NCBI RefSeq assembly: GCF_040829825.1
Contig: NZ_JBFOLH010000014.1
DNA: 64,000 nt
Origin: Leadbetterella sp040829825
Lineage (GTDB): Bacteria > Bacteroidota > Bacteroidia > Cytophagales > Spirosomataceae
Direction: 5' to 3' (one strand)
Shown here in pieces: positions 33,659-43,138 of this stretch (positions within the stretch are counted from its first letter, which is position 1; every line of letters starts with the position of its first letter). A program made the translations under genes and the position numbers. The notes beneath the pieces are model-generated. The model was given only the letters and a program-made list of their open reading frames with translations, did not search any database and was not told the DNA's origin.

Positions 33659-35920
33659 TTACATGCCCTTAGAAAAGGAATAAGGGAAATCCTTCTCCGC
33701 CGTACCCCTGCTTTTATTCGGTGTGCTGCTCATTTCATAAAGCACTGTTCCGCCGTTCTGCAGCTGCTTGTGTGTAAAGTAGTTCCGGGTATGGTTAACG
33801 CCGTTCAGCTTTACAGACCTCACATACGGCTTATTTCCGGCATTGGCAGGCGCTGATAGCCGCAGCTTTTTGCCGTTTTCAAAGCTCAGGGTCACCTCTT
33901 TGAACAGTGGCGAGCCCAGCACGTATTCGTCGGTTCCCGGGCAAACCGGGTAGAAGCCCATGGCCGAGAAGACATACCAGGCGGAAGTTTGTCCGTTATC
34001 TTCATCCCCGCAATACCCGTCGGGGTAAGGAGTGTACAGCTTATCCATCACCTCGCGCAGCCGGTACTGGGCCTTCCAAGGTTCTCCCGAATAGTTATAC
34101 AGGTAAATCATATGCTGCACCGGCTGGTTGCCGTGAGCATAATTCCCCATGTTCATGATCTGCATTTCCCTGATCTCATGAATTACATAACCGTAGTAGC
34201 TGTCGTCAAAAAGCGGGGGCACGGTAAACACCGAATCCAGCATGTGGTTAAAGTTTTTCTTTCCGCCCATCAGGTCAATCAGGCCCTGCGGGTCATGAAA
34301 CACCGACCAGGTGTAGTGCCAGCTGTTGCCTTCGGTAAAGGCATCGCCCCATTTCAGCGGGTTAAAGGGAGCCTGGAATTGCCCGTTTTTGTTTTTGCCC
34401 CGCATCAGGCCTGTTTCCCTGTCGTACAAATTTTTATAGTTGAATGCTCTTTGGGCGTAAATCCCGATCTCTGATTCAGGTTTTCCCAGCGCTTTTCCCA
34501 ATTGGTAGATCGACCAGTCGTTAAAGGCGTACTCCAGGGTACGGGCGGCGTTTTCATTGATCTTCACATCATACGGCACATACCCCAGCTCATTGTAATA
34601 CGCTACGCCCTTGCGGCCCGTAGAGCTGATTTTCGGATGTTCGTTGGCGGCACCGTGCACCACGGCCTCCCAAAGCGTTTCAATATCATAGCCCCTGAGC
34701 CCCTTCAGGTAGGCATCTGCTACCACAGAAGCTGAATTGTTCCCCACCATGCAGTCCCGGTGCCCCGGGCTGGCCCATTCGGGCAGGAAACCGCTCTCTT
34801 TGTAGGCATTGATCAGTCCTTCCTGCATTTTTACACTCATCGACGGGTACATCAGGTTCAGGAAAGGAAAGAGCGAACGGAACGTATCCCAGAAGCCGGT
34901 GTCTGTAAACATATACCCCGGCAGCACCTGCCCGTTATACGGGCTGTAATGCACGGCCTGGCCCTGCGCGTTGATCTCGTAAAAGCTTCTCGGGAACAGC
35001 AGCGAGCGGTACAGGCAGGAGTAAAAGGTACGTAGCTTTTCGGTGTTTTCGTCTTTCACCTGTATTCTCCCCAGCACCTCGTTCCAGCGTGCTTTTCCTT
35101 TGGCGGTGACCTGGTCAAACGAATCTTTCCCCAGCTCTTTCAGGTTCTGTTCTGCCTGTTCAAAGCTGATGAAAGACGAAGCCACCCGGGCGTGCACCTG
35201 CTCGCCTTTCCGGGTAGAAAAGCCGATCACCGCATACGCGTGCCCGGCCTGCACCTCGTTCCGGCTTTCGGTCAGCACGCTGTCAGCAACCGTGGCTTTG
35301 TAGGTAAAAGGCTTATCGAAGGTGATCACAAAATAGTTTTTGAAATTCTGAGGCACCCCGCCGCTGTTTTTGGTGGTATAACCGATGATCTTGTTTTCTT
35401 CCGGGATGATCTTTACGTACGATCCTTTATCAAAAGCATCGGCCACCACGTAAGAATTCTTGTTTTCGGGAAAGGTAAAGCGGAACATAACGGCCCGTTC
35501 TGTAGGGGCCATCTCCGTTACCACATCGTGATCAGCCAGGTAAACCGAGTAGTAATACGGATGCGCTTTTTCTGCCTTGTGCGAAAACCAGCTGGCGCGC
35601 TTGTCCTGGTCGTATTCCGGCTTACCTACCACGGGCATGATGCTGAACTGGCCGTAGTCGTTGATCCACGGGCTGGGCTGATGGGTCTGCTTAAAGCCGC
35701 GGATCTTGTCGGCGTCATAGGTGTAGGTCCAGCCGTCACCCATTTTTCCGGTCTGGGGTGTCCAGAAATTCATGCCCCAGGGCAATGCGATGGCCGGGTA
35801 GGTGTTGCCGGTAGACAGGGAATGCTTGGACTGGGTACCTACCAGCGGGCTGACGTATTGCACCGGGTCTTGTGCCAGGGCCGGTACAGCCAGCAATAAA
35901 AACAGTATGCTTTTTTTCAT
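33659..35920 (-). CDS. GH92 family glycosyl hydrolase (alpha-mannosidase type)
   Basis: About 753 residues from MKKSILFLLLAVPALAQ (signal peptide). GH92 is a calcium-dependent inverting family of exo-alpha-mannosidases acting on N-glycan or yeast mannan. Signature blocks are visible: THQPSPWINDYGQFS, WDTFRSLFPFLNLMYP, EWASPGHRDCMVGNNSA, EGNSWHYTWSVFHDPQGL and, at the active site, GYCGDEDNGQTSAWYVFSAMGFYPVCPG. It is periplasmic or secreted. It follows an esterase gene by 52 bp on the same strand; no SusC/SusD pair is adjacent. The upstream ATG at 35953 is rejected because it would precede the signal peptide with a charged 11-residue tail. Confidence 0.95.
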   Translation of the reverse strand: MKKSILFLLLAVPALAQDPVQYVSPLVGTQSKHSLSTGNTYPAIALPWGMNFWTPQTGKMGDGWTYTYDADKIRGFKQTHQPSPWINDYGQFSIMPVVGKPEYDQDKRASWFSHKAEKAHPYYYSVYLADHDVVTEMAPTERAVMFRFTFPENKNSYVVADAFDKGSYVKIIPEENKIIGYTTKNSGGVPQNFKNYFVITFDKPFTYKATVADSVLTESRNEVQAGHAYAVIGFSTRKGEQVHARVASSFISFEQAEQNLKELGKDSFDQVTAKGKARWNEVLGRIQVKDENTEKLRTFYSCLYRSLLFPRSFYEINAQGQAVHYSPYNGQVLPGYMFTDTGFWDTFRSLFPFLNLMYPSMSVKMQEGLINAYKESGFLPEWASPGHRDCMVGNNSASVVADAYLKGLRGYDIETLWEAVVHGAANEHPKISSTGRKGVAYYNELGYVPYDVKINENAARTLEYAFNDWSIYQLGKALGKPESEIGIYAQRAFNYKNLYDRETGLMRGKNKNGQFQAPFNPLKWGDAFTEGNSWHYTWSVFHDPQGLIDLMGGKKNFNHMLDSVFTVPPLFDDSYYGYVIHEIREMQIMNMGNYAHGNQPVQHMIYLYNYSGEPWKAQYRLREVMDKLYTPYPDGYCGDEDNGQTSAWYVFSAMGFYPVCPGTDEYVLGSPLFKEVTLSFENGKKLRLSAPANAGNKPYVRSVKLNGVNHTRNYFTHKQLQNGGTVLYEMSSTPNKSRGTAEKDFPYSFSKGM

Positions 35921-35972
35921 ATGTATAACGTTCCGGATGCCGGTGCGAAGCACTCTGCACCCTTGCCCGGTT

Positions 35973-36890
35973 TCATGGTTTTAAAATTCCTCTTGATTTC
36001 AGCCAGTCTTCCATGCGCTCCGGCCACGACTGCACCGGGCCCAGGTTATGGTCTTTCAGGGCATAGCCGTGGCCTCCCTTTTCATAAATATGCATTTCCA
36101 CAGGCACTTTGTTTTTGCGGCAGGCCAGGAAATAGGCAATGGAGTTTTCGGGCGATACCCAGTCGTCAGCAGTAGACACCAGGAACGCCGGCGGGGTATC
36201 GGCTTTTACTTGCTTTTCAGGTGAAAAACGGATCTCGTCTTCTTTTGACGGATTTTTCCCGATAAGGTTGTCTTTTGAGCCGGCATGAGTGATGGCTGCA
36301 TCAAAAGAAATGACAGGATAGATCAGCAAAGAAAAATCAGGGCGCACGGAGACAGTGGGGTCGGTTATTTCTCCTACCTGGGTATCAAAAAGCGTGGAGG
36401 CCGTAGCCGCGAGGTGGCCGCCGGCTGAAAAGCCCATAATACCGATCTTGTCGCCGGCCAGGCCGTATTGCCCTGCATGCTTACGTACATACCGGATGGC
36501 CGCCTGGGCATCCTGGAGCGGCCGGATGCTCACGTTATCAAAATTTTCTCTTTCAGGCAAGCGGTATTTCAGCACTACGGCCGTCATGCCGCGGGCATTG
36601 AACCATTCGGCCAGCTCGGTACCTTCATGGTCATACGCCAGGATGGAGTATCCCCCGCCCGGACAGATCACCACGGCCGCATCAGTGGTCTTCTTTCCGG
36701 GCCGGTAAATGGTAATGGTGGGCCGGGTAACCCCGGAGATCCGGGTAATGCCGTCGGTTTTCGGGGCCTGCTCGGTTACGCCGGCAGCTTTCAGACCGGG
36801 AGTGCCGTCAGGATACAAAGGAATGACCTCCTGGGCTATAGTGTTTCCATAAAGCATACAACTCATAATAGCAAGAACGGCTTTTCTCAT
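35973..36890 (-). CDS. secreted alpha/beta hydrolase (acetyl-esterase-like)
   Basis: 305 residues with a signal peptide (to about AIAQ, residue 20). It has the oxyanion motif VICPGGGYSILAYDHEG, the nucleophile elbow G-F-S-A-G-G-H-L (Ser near 155), the acid in STADDWVSPENS and the histidine in YEKGGHGYAL. This matches the carbohydrate-ester/xylan-esterase-like group (BD-FAE/Axe-type). Together with the GH92 enzyme just downstream it may remove acyl groups that block mannosidase action; that is inference from context. Confidence 0.87.
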   Translation of the reverse strand: MRKAVLAIMSCMLYGNTIAQEVIPLYPDGTPGLKAAGVTEQAPKTDGITRISGVTRPTITIYRPGKKTTDAAVVICPGGGYSILAYDHEGTELAEWFNARGMTAVVLKYRLPERENFDNVSIRPLQDAQAAIRYVRKHAGQYGLAGDKIGIMGFSAGGHLAATASTLFDTQVGEITDPTVSVRPDFSLLIYPVISFDAAITHAGSKDNLIGKNPSKEDEIRFSPEKQVKADTPPAFLVSTADDWVSPENSIAYFLACRKNKVPVEMHIYEKGGHGYALKDHNLGPVQSWPERMEDWLKSRGILKP

Positions 36891-37065
36891 AAGGCTTTAA
36901 CTGAATAGACCGCAATATAGCTTCGGGCTGCTTATGATACCTAGTAAAATTTCCGGTTTCCTGCCAAAACGGGCAATAAATTATACCGGGAATTACTTTT
37001 CAGAAGATAATCTGCATCACTCTTCAGATTATGTATAATTTTACCGGTCAAATAACCCTTTTAAA

Positions 37066-39243
37066 ATGTACCACCGGTTTCTCCTTGTTATTCTGTTCTT
37101 CCTCCCGTTTATAACAACAGGCTATGCACAGAAACCCAACGAACACTATAAATATTTCATAAAAAGGGCTGTTTCGCCCGTTAAAGTTGACGCCATTGAT
37201 GATGAAGAAACCTGGGCCCTGGCCCAAACGGCTGAAAACTTCTTCATGATCACACCTGTAGATACCGGCTATGCCCGCGCGGTTACCCGGGTAAAAATGG
37301 CGTATGACGACAATAACCTGTACATCCTGGCGGTCAATTACAAGGAAATACCGGGTTCTTTCATCGTAGAATCGATGAAACGGGATTTTGTTTTCGGGAA
37401 AAACGACAATTTCCTGATGACCATAGACCCTTTTGACGACAGGACGAACGGTTATGTATTCGGGGCAAATGCCGCCGGCGCACCCTGGGATGCCCAACAG
37501 GCAGACGGCGGTACAGCCGACACCGGGTGGGAAAACCGCTGGGTAAGCGCCGTAAAAAATTACGAGGACAAGTGGGTATGGGAGGCGGCCATCCCGTTTA
37601 AAAGCATACGCTACAAAACCGGGGCATCGCCCTGGGGGCTGAATTTCAGCCGGCTGGATGTGAGCATCTCGGAAAAATCATCCTGGGCACCCGTACCGCG
37701 CCAGATGCCCTCGGTTTCTCTTGCCTATACCGGGATGCTGGTATGGGATGCCGACCGGCCTTCACCCGGCACCAATATTTCTGTTATTCCCTATACGGCC
37801 ATGAAAGTGATCAAAGATTACCAGGCTCCCGGGGGTACGCGGAACAAGCTGTCGGTAGGCGGAGACATCAAGATCGGCCTGACGCCCTCCCTGAATCTCG
37901 ACCTTACCGTAAACCCCGATTTCTCACAGGTGGATGTAGACGTGCAGCAGACCAACATTGACCGGTTCGAGCTTTTTTTCCCGGAGCGCCGGCAATTCTT
38001 CCTCGAAAATGCAGACCTCTTTGCCAATTTCGGCTATGCCACGTTAAGGCCGTTTTTTTCGAGGCGTATCGGGCTTGACGCACCTATCCAGTTCGGCGGG
38101 AAAATAAGCGGTAAAATTAACCGGAACTGGCGGGTAGGCGTCTTAAATGTCCAGACCGGTGCTTCTGACAGCCTGCTGCCCAATTACAATTATTCGGTGA
38201 TCGCCCTGCAACGGAGGCTCTTCAGCCGGTCGAACATCCGGCTGATCCTGGTCAACAAAGACGCCACCCACTACGTGGCTGAACAGCACCATGCCGCCAG
38301 CCGGTTTAACCGCAATGCGGGGCTGGAATTTAACCTGGCCAGTAAAAACAACCTGTGGACGGGCAAAATGATGTTCCTGAAATCGTTTGCCCCCAACACT
38401 TCGTCGGATGATATCAGCTATGCCGCCGATTTAAAATTCAACAAAACCCGTATGGTCTGGCAATGGCAGCACGAATACGTAGGGAAAAATTACCTGGCAG
38501 AGGTAGGATATGTGCCGAATGCGGTTCGTAACGGGTACTATAAAATAAGTCCCAACATAAGTTACCTGTTCTTTGTGAAATCGCCGAAGCTCATAAGCCA
38601 CGGCCCGAAGCTGCTGACCAATATCTACTGGAACAAAGCGTTTGAGAATACCGACCAGGAATATATTCTTTCCTACAACGTCAACTTCCGTAACCTGGCT
38701 ACCGCATCGCTCTGGGCCTCTTCCAATTATGTCAGGCTCACCCGGCCGTTTGACCCCACTAATCTTGCGATAGCCTTTCTGCCTGCCGGAAGCGAGCACC
38801 GGTGGCACACCACCGGCCTTGACCTGGTGTCCTCGCCTCAGAACCTGTTTATCTACTCCCTCTCCACCTCTGTGGGCAGTTATTACCAGAACGGGCAGCG
38901 CGACAATGTAAAAACGGAAATAGGCTACCGGTTCCAGCCCCGTGTTCTGTCATCTATCGCTACCAATTACAACCATATCCGGCTTCCGGATCCCTGGAAT
39001 AACACGCATTTATGGCTGGTGGGCCCAAGAGTAGACGTGACCTTCACCAATTCTCTTTATTTTTCGGCGCTGGCACAATACAACAACCAAGCAAAAAACA
39101 TCAACCTCAATACCCGCGTACAGTGGCGTTATAAGCCGGCGTCTGATTTGTTTATTGTTTATACCGACAATTACCTGCCTGAAAATTTCAAGGTAAAGAA
39201 CAGGGCCATTGTGCTGAAGCTGACGTATTGGTGGAACCTGTAA
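37066..39243 (+). CDS. DUF5916 domain-containing outer-membrane protein with CBM9-like N-terminus
   Basis: 725 residues, with a signal peptide to about TTGYAQ (residue 22). Residues ~30-225 resemble the family 9 carbohydrate-binding fold (DAIDDEETWALAQTAENFF, DDNNLYILAVNYKE, WVWEAAIPFKSIRY, GLNFSRLD). Residues ~240-725 are DUF5916, with VNPDFSQVDVDVQQTNIDRFELFFPERRQFFLENADLF, and end in a barrel-like strand series (LKLTYWWNL). The class is probably an outer-membrane protein of unknown role. It has no SusC/SusD nearby and is followed after about 110 bp by the DPP IV-like gene. Confidence 0.88.
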   Translation: MYHRFLLVILFFLPFITTGYAQKPNEHYKYFIKRAVSPVKVDAIDDEETWALAQTAENFFMITPVDTGYARAVTRVKMAYDDNNLYILAVNYKEIPGSFIVESMKRDFVFGKNDNFLMTIDPFDDRTNGYVFGANAAGAPWDAQQADGGTADTGWENRWVSAVKNYEDKWVWEAAIPFKSIRYKTGASPWGLNFSRLDVSISEKSSWAPVPRQMPSVSLAYTGMLVWDADRPSPGTNISVIPYTAMKVIKDYQAPGGTRNKLSVGGDIKIGLTPSLNLDLTVNPDFSQVDVDVQQTNIDRFELFFPERRQFFLENADLFANFGYATLRPFFSRRIGLDAPIQFGGKISGKINRNWRVGVLNVQTGASDSLLPNYNYSVIALQRRLFSRSNIRLILVNKDATHYVAEQHHAASRFNRNAGLEFNLASKNNLWTGKMMFLKSFAPNTSSDDISYAADLKFNKTRMVWQWQHEYVGKNYLAEVGYVPNAVRNGYYKISPNISYLFFVKSPKLISHGPKLLTNIYWNKAFENTDQEYILSYNVNFRNLATASLWASSNYVRLTRPFDPTNLAIAFLPAGSEHRWHTTGLDLVSSPQNLFIYSLSTSVGSYYQNGQRDNVKTEIGYRFQPRVLSSIATNYNHIRLPDPWNNTHLWLVGPRVDVTFTNSLYFSALAQYNNQAKNINLNTRVQWRYKPASDLFIVYTDNYLPENFKVKNRAIVLKLTYWWNL

Positions 39244-39355
39244 ACCATTTCCGGCTTATATCATTTCTTGCCCACTTATCTGAAGATTTTATCCCACCTG
39301 ATGACAAACCGGGAAGAGTTCTGTAAATTTCGTACCGTTAAAGATCAGCCCCCTT

Positions 39356-41596
39356 ATGAAGAGTATATCCTTTTTTCTCTGCCTGGTAACGTTTTCTGCC
39401 TTTGCCCAGGGTACCAAAGCCGACTACGACCGGGCCAATTATATCAAAGAAAGTACCCGGTATAAAGTGTATGATGAGCCCGGTAATGTTACCTGGATAG
39501 ACAAAACCCATACGTTCTGGTACCAGGTGCAGACGCCCAAAGGACCGGTCTATTATCTTGTAAATGCCGAAACCCGGCAAAAGCAGAAAGCCTTTGACAG
39601 CGAAAAGCTGGCCGGGTTGCTCGACCGTGAAACCGGGCAGAAAAGCAACCTGAACAGCCTGAGCAACCCTAAAATGGAGGAGGGCCGGTTCAGCTTCACC
39701 GCTTACGGCAAAAACTGGGAGTATGATCTGAAATCAGGAGAGCTCCGGTCGCCCGGCGACGTTACCCCGCCCCGCCCCTGGGGATACTGGGGCAGCCAGC
39801 GCGACGAAAGCGAGGGAAATCCTGTCACTTCTCCCGATAAAAAATGGAAAGCCTATATCAAAAACTCCAATGTTTACGTAAGCCGGGCAGACGACCCCAA
39901 AAGCGAGCGGCAGCTCAGTTTTGACGGCTCGCCGGGCGAATTTTATTCGGCCTGGATCTACTGGTCACCCGACTCAAAACATTTTGTATCGAACCGGGTG
40001 CGGCCCGGGCAAAAGCGGAGCCTGACCCTTATCGAGTCATCGCCGGCCGACCAGCTGCAGCCCAAGCTGCACACCCGCGACTACCTGAAGCCGGGCGACG
40101 CCCTCAGCCAGAGGTACCCCGTGGTTTTTGATGCGGAAAAAGGCACTGCCAGCGCCGTAGACGCCAGCCTGATCCCGAACCAATACAGCCTATCAGCCCC
40201 CGTATGGCATAAAAACGGCGGCAGCTTTGTGATTGAATATAACCGCCGGGGCCACCAGGTATATAACGTACTGAAAGTAGATGCCGCAACGGGAGAAGCC
40301 CTGGAAGTGATCAAAGAAAGCAGCAAAACCTTTATTCATTACAGCGGGAAACGTTTCCGGCATTACGCCGAAGGCACGGAAGAAATGATCTGGATGTCGG
40401 AACGCGACGGCTGGAATCACCTCTATCTCTATGACGCCCGAACCGGCAACGTGAAAAACCAGATCACCAGGGGCACCTGGGTGGTAAGAAGGGTGGTGCA
40501 TGTAGACGAACCCAACCGCAGGATCATTTTTGAAGGCAGCGGCAGGGAAACCGGCCAGGATCCCTACTTCATCCAGCTTTACAGCGTGAACTTTGACGGA
40601 ACCGGCCTTACCCGCCTGACCGGTGAAAACGGCAATCACCAGGCGGTATTCTCACACGACTATGCGTATTTCGTAGACACCTGGTCGCGGATAGACCAGG
40701 CTGCCGAAACGGTTTTACGGGCCACCCGCGACGGCTCCACCCTCATGAAGCTGGAAAAAGCCGATATCAGAGACCTTCTCAAAACCGGCTGGGTAATGCC
40801 GGAGGTATTTGTAAGCACAGGACGCGACGACAGCACCGATATCTGGGGAATGATCATCCGGCCTTCCAACTTTGATCCGAAGAAAAAGTACCCGGTAATT
40901 GAATACATCTATGCCGGCCCGCACGATTCTTTTGTACCAAAAAGCTTTGCCACCGACTCGCGCGGCGATCTCCACCAGCTGGCCGAGCTGGGCTTTATTG
41001 TGGTGCAGATAGACGGCATGGGTACCTCTAACCGCTCCAAGGCCTTCCACGATGTATGCTGGCAGAACCTGAAAGACAGCGGCTTCCCTGACCGGATCAA
41101 ATGGATCAAAGCCGCCGCTACCCGCTACCCCTATATGGATATCAGCCGGGTAGGCATTTTCGGAAATTCGGCCGGCGGACAAAGCTCGGCCGGGGCGCTG
41201 CTGCATCATCCTGAGTTTTACAAGGTGGCCGTTTCTTCTTCGGGCTGCCACGATAACCGCATGGACAAGATCTGGTGGAATGAGCAGTGGATGGGCTATC
41301 CCATCGGCAGGCAATACGAAGAATCGTCGAACGTGACCCATGCGCACAAGCTGCAGGGCAAGCTGCTGCTGATCCTGGGTGAAATGGACGACAACGTAGA
41401 TCCTTCGTCTACCTTCCAGCTGATCAATGCCATCATCAAAGCCAATAAGTACGTGGATTTCCTGTTTGTACCGGGTATGGGGCATTCGCTGGGAGGCGAT
41501 TACGGTGAGCACCGGAGAAGAGACTTCTTTGTGAAGCACCTGATAGGCGTGGATCCGCCTGAATGGGAGGGACACATCCATACGAGCGGAAGGTAA
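39356..41596 (+). CDS. S9 family (dipeptidyl-peptidase IV-like) serine peptidase
   Basis: 746 residues, signal peptide MKSISFFLCLVTFSAFAQ. An N-terminal DPP IV beta-propeller (blades such as YSAWIYWSPDSKHFVSNRV) is followed by the prolyl-oligopeptidase catalytic domain: YPVIEYIYAGPHDSFVP, the nucleophile in G-N-S-A-G-G-Q-S (near 603), the acid in LGEMDDNVDPSST and the histidine in VPGMGHSLGG. The elbow is GNSAGG rather than the usual G.SYGG. The active site is complete, so it is likely active against X-Pro or X-Ala peptides in the periplasm. It is monocistronic. Confidence 0.93.
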   Translation: MKSISFFLCLVTFSAFAQGTKADYDRANYIKESTRYKVYDEPGNVTWIDKTHTFWYQVQTPKGPVYYLVNAETRQKQKAFDSEKLAGLLDRETGQKSNLNSLSNPKMEEGRFSFTAYGKNWEYDLKSGELRSPGDVTPPRPWGYWGSQRDESEGNPVTSPDKKWKAYIKNSNVYVSRADDPKSERQLSFDGSPGEFYSAWIYWSPDSKHFVSNRVRPGQKRSLTLIESSPADQLQPKLHTRDYLKPGDALSQRYPVVFDAEKGTASAVDASLIPNQYSLSAPVWHKNGGSFVIEYNRRGHQVYNVLKVDAATGEALEVIKESSKTFIHYSGKRFRHYAEGTEEMIWMSERDGWNHLYLYDARTGNVKNQITRGTWVVRRVVHVDEPNRRIIFEGSGRETGQDPYFIQLYSVNFDGTGLTRLTGENGNHQAVFSHDYAYFVDTWSRIDQAAETVLRATRDGSTLMKLEKADIRDLLKTGWVMPEVFVSTGRDDSTDIWGMIIRPSNFDPKKKYPVIEYIYAGPHDSFVPKSFATDSRGDLHQLAELGFIVVQIDGMGTSNRSKAFHDVCWQNLKDSGFPDRIKWIKAAATRYPYMDISRVGIFGNSAGGQSSAGALLHHPEFYKVAVSSSGCHDNRMDKIWWNEQWMGYPIGRQYEESSNVTHAHKLQGKLLLILGEMDDNVDPSSTFQLINAIIKANKYVDFLFVPGMGHSLGGDYGEHRRRDFFVKHLIGVDPPEWEGHIHTSGR

Positions 41597-41684
41597 ATAT
41601 TCGCAAGGAACACACAACATCCTCCGGATTTGCGTGTTCTGCTATATACCAGTATTTGATAAAAATAGTCTCATAACTATTTGT

Positions 41685-41710
41685 TAAAAGTAATAAATTT
41701 ATTACTTTTA
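41685..41710. promoter_or_regulatory. 26-bp perfect palindrome, operator of hicAB
   Basis: A perfect palindrome built on AAGTAATAAA/TTTATTACTT lies 20 bp ahead of the hicA start and immediately upstream of a TATCATTG -7-like box (41713-41720). HicB proteins with DNA-binding domains repress their own operon from such palindromes; the pairing with HicB is inference. Confidence 0.7.
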
Positions 41711-41729
41711 CATATCATTGTTACACACA

Positions 41730-41927
41730 ATGAAGTACAGTGAACTATTCCGCATGTTAAAAAGAGACGGCTGGCAGGAAGTCCGGCAAAAGGGGAGCCA
41801 CGTAATTATGCAGCATCCTTTAAAACCCGGGCAATTGATTGTGCCGAATCATTCTTCCAGGGAAGTGAAAAAAGGATTATTGGCCGCTATACTAAAACAA
41901 GCTGATATTAAAACCAATAAACGATGA
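41730..41927 (+). CDS. hicA: type II toxin HicA
   Basis: 65 residues from MKYSELFRMLKRDGW. It is the double-stranded RNA-binding-domain-like mRNA interferase HicA: KRDGWQEVRQKGSHVIMQHP carries the catalytic His24, followed by LIVPNHSSREVKKGLLAAILKQA. Length is normal. The frame is open for four codons upstream, but the ATG at 41730 fits the family start. The stop overlaps the hicB start by four bases (ATGA). It is AT-rich against its neighbours. Confidence 0.93.
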   Translation: MKYSELFRMLKRDGWQEVRQKGSHVIMQHPLKPGQLIVPNHSSREVKKGLLAAILKQADIKTNKR

Positions 41928-42316
41928 AAAAGCCAAAATTTAAAATAACAGTTATCAAAGAAGATTCCGGGTATAGTGCTACCGCCCTGTCTGGAAATGA
42001 TTTTATTGCTACCGAAGCAGAAACTTTTGAGGAACTCAGAGAAAATATCCTGGAGGCTGTTAATCTTGCATTTGCCGATAAAGACCTTGTTTTTAGCCCT
42101 GAAGAAATGCAATTTGAATATGACCTTGCCAGCTTCTTTGATTTTTACAGCGTCATAAATGCAAAGGCATTATCTGAACGTATAGGCATGAACCAAAGCC
42201 TTCTGGCCCAATATATCAAAGGTATAAAAAAACCCTCTGCTCTTCAAACCAAACGTATTTTACAAGGGGTGCAGCAAATAGGTAAAGAACTTGCAGAAGT
42301 GCGTTTCCTGTTATAA
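41924..42316 (+). CDS. hicB: HicB antitoxin with C-terminal helix-turn-helix
   Basis: 130 residues. Residues ~5-60 form the HicB degraded-RNase H fold (FKITVIKEDSGYSATALSGNDFIATEAETFEELRENILEAV). Residues ~80-125 resemble an XRE-type HTH (ALSERIGMNQSLLAQYIKGIKKPSALQTKRI). It should block HicA and bind the upstream palindrome. The start overlaps hicA by four bases. After it come about 180 bp of AT-rich DNA with no gene until the sigma factor. Confidence 0.9.
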   Translation: MKKPKFKITVIKEDSGYSATALSGNDFIATEAETFEELRENILEAVNLAFADKDLVFSPEEMQFEYDLASFFDFYSVINAKALSERIGMNQSLLAQYIKGIKKPSALQTKRILQGVQQIGKELAEVRFLL

Positions 42317-42448
42317 GCAGGCTTAATAGCGTTATTGCCTTCCGGCTGAACATATTTTCACCCGGTTTCTCTACAAGACACACTTTTACTTATTTATCAG
42401 GTAATTATTTTCCATTAAAATATTTTTTTCGGAAACCGGGTATTTCTC

Positions 42449-42456
42449 TACCTTTC
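42449..42456 (+). promoter_or_regulatory. possible sigma-factor gene promoter TTTTC-N18-TACCTTTC
   Basis: TACCTTTC (7 of 8 matches to TAnnTTTG) lies 18 bp after TTTTC (42426-42430) and about 45 bp before the sigma-factor start. An AAAGAGGA stretch sits just before its ATG. Confidence 0.35.
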
Positions 42457-42500
42457 CTGCCATCTTACTCAAATAGAGTGTCACAATTCTAAAGAGGACA

Positions 42501-43136
42501 ATGGTGAAACGAACTGAACTGACAGATACACAGTGGTGGATCGAGATGAAACAGGGCGATGAGGCAGCTTTGGGCATCCTCATAAAAAAGCATTTTAATG
42601 CGCTGCTGAATTACGGCTACCGTTTTGTCAAAGATGAAGATTTTGTCAAAGACTGTGTGCAGGAAATCTTTATTGAGCTATGGCAAAGGCGGGAAAAAAT
42701 AAGTACCCCCGACAGCGTAAAGGCTTACCTGCTGAGTAGCGTACGGAAGAAAGTACTGCGCGAAAACTACCGGCAGCAGGTCTTCCGGGAAGAGCCGGAC
42801 TTTGGCGGGGTCAGCGACCGTACCGGCGCATTTGACCGTTCTGCAGAGTGGGTACTGATCGAAAACGAAACCGTTTCAGAGCTCAGGGAAAAGGTCAAAA
42901 GATCTATCAACCGCCTGTCGAAACGGCAGCAGGAAGTGCTGTACCTCCAGTACTTCCAGAACCTCAGCAGGGAGGAGATCTCCGAAATAATGAATATCAA
43001 TCTCCAGTCGGTCTCCAACCTGATCCAAACGGCATTCAGCAGCTTCAGAAACCACTGGACAGCCCTGGCTTTACTGGCCGCATTCTATCATAAAATCATA
43101 CAAACCGTATGTGCTACGGACTTCTTTAAAATATAA
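42501..43136 (+). CDS. ECF-type RNA polymerase sigma factor
   Basis: 211 residues. Region 2 (about 25-90, YGYRFVKDEDFVKDCVQEIFIELWQRR) and region 4 (about 140-190, LSKRQQEVLYLQYFQNLSREEISEIMNINLQSVSNLIQ) match the Bacteroidota sigma-70 family ECF group that pairs with FecR and SusC. It should transcribe the downstream fecR-susCD-pafA genes on signal. It ends with a hydrophobic stretch (ALLAAFYHKII), common in this group. fecR follows two bases later, so they are co-transcribed. Confidence 0.93.
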   Translation: MVKRTELTDTQWWIEMKQGDEAALGILIKKHFNALLNYGYRFVKDEDFVKDCVQEIFIELWQRREKISTPDSVKAYLLSSVRKKVLRENYRQQVFREEPDFGGVSDRTGAFDRSAEWVLIENETVSELREKVKRSINRLSKRQQEVLYLQYFQNLSREEISEIMNINLQSVSNLIQTAFSSFRNHWTALALLAAFYHKIIQTVCATDFFKI

Positions 43137-43138
43137 CA

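Noticed and set aside
33490..33660. CRISPR array or origin of replication
   Set aside because: The units are inverted and irregular, with no spacers, no DnaA-box cluster and no dnaA nearby.
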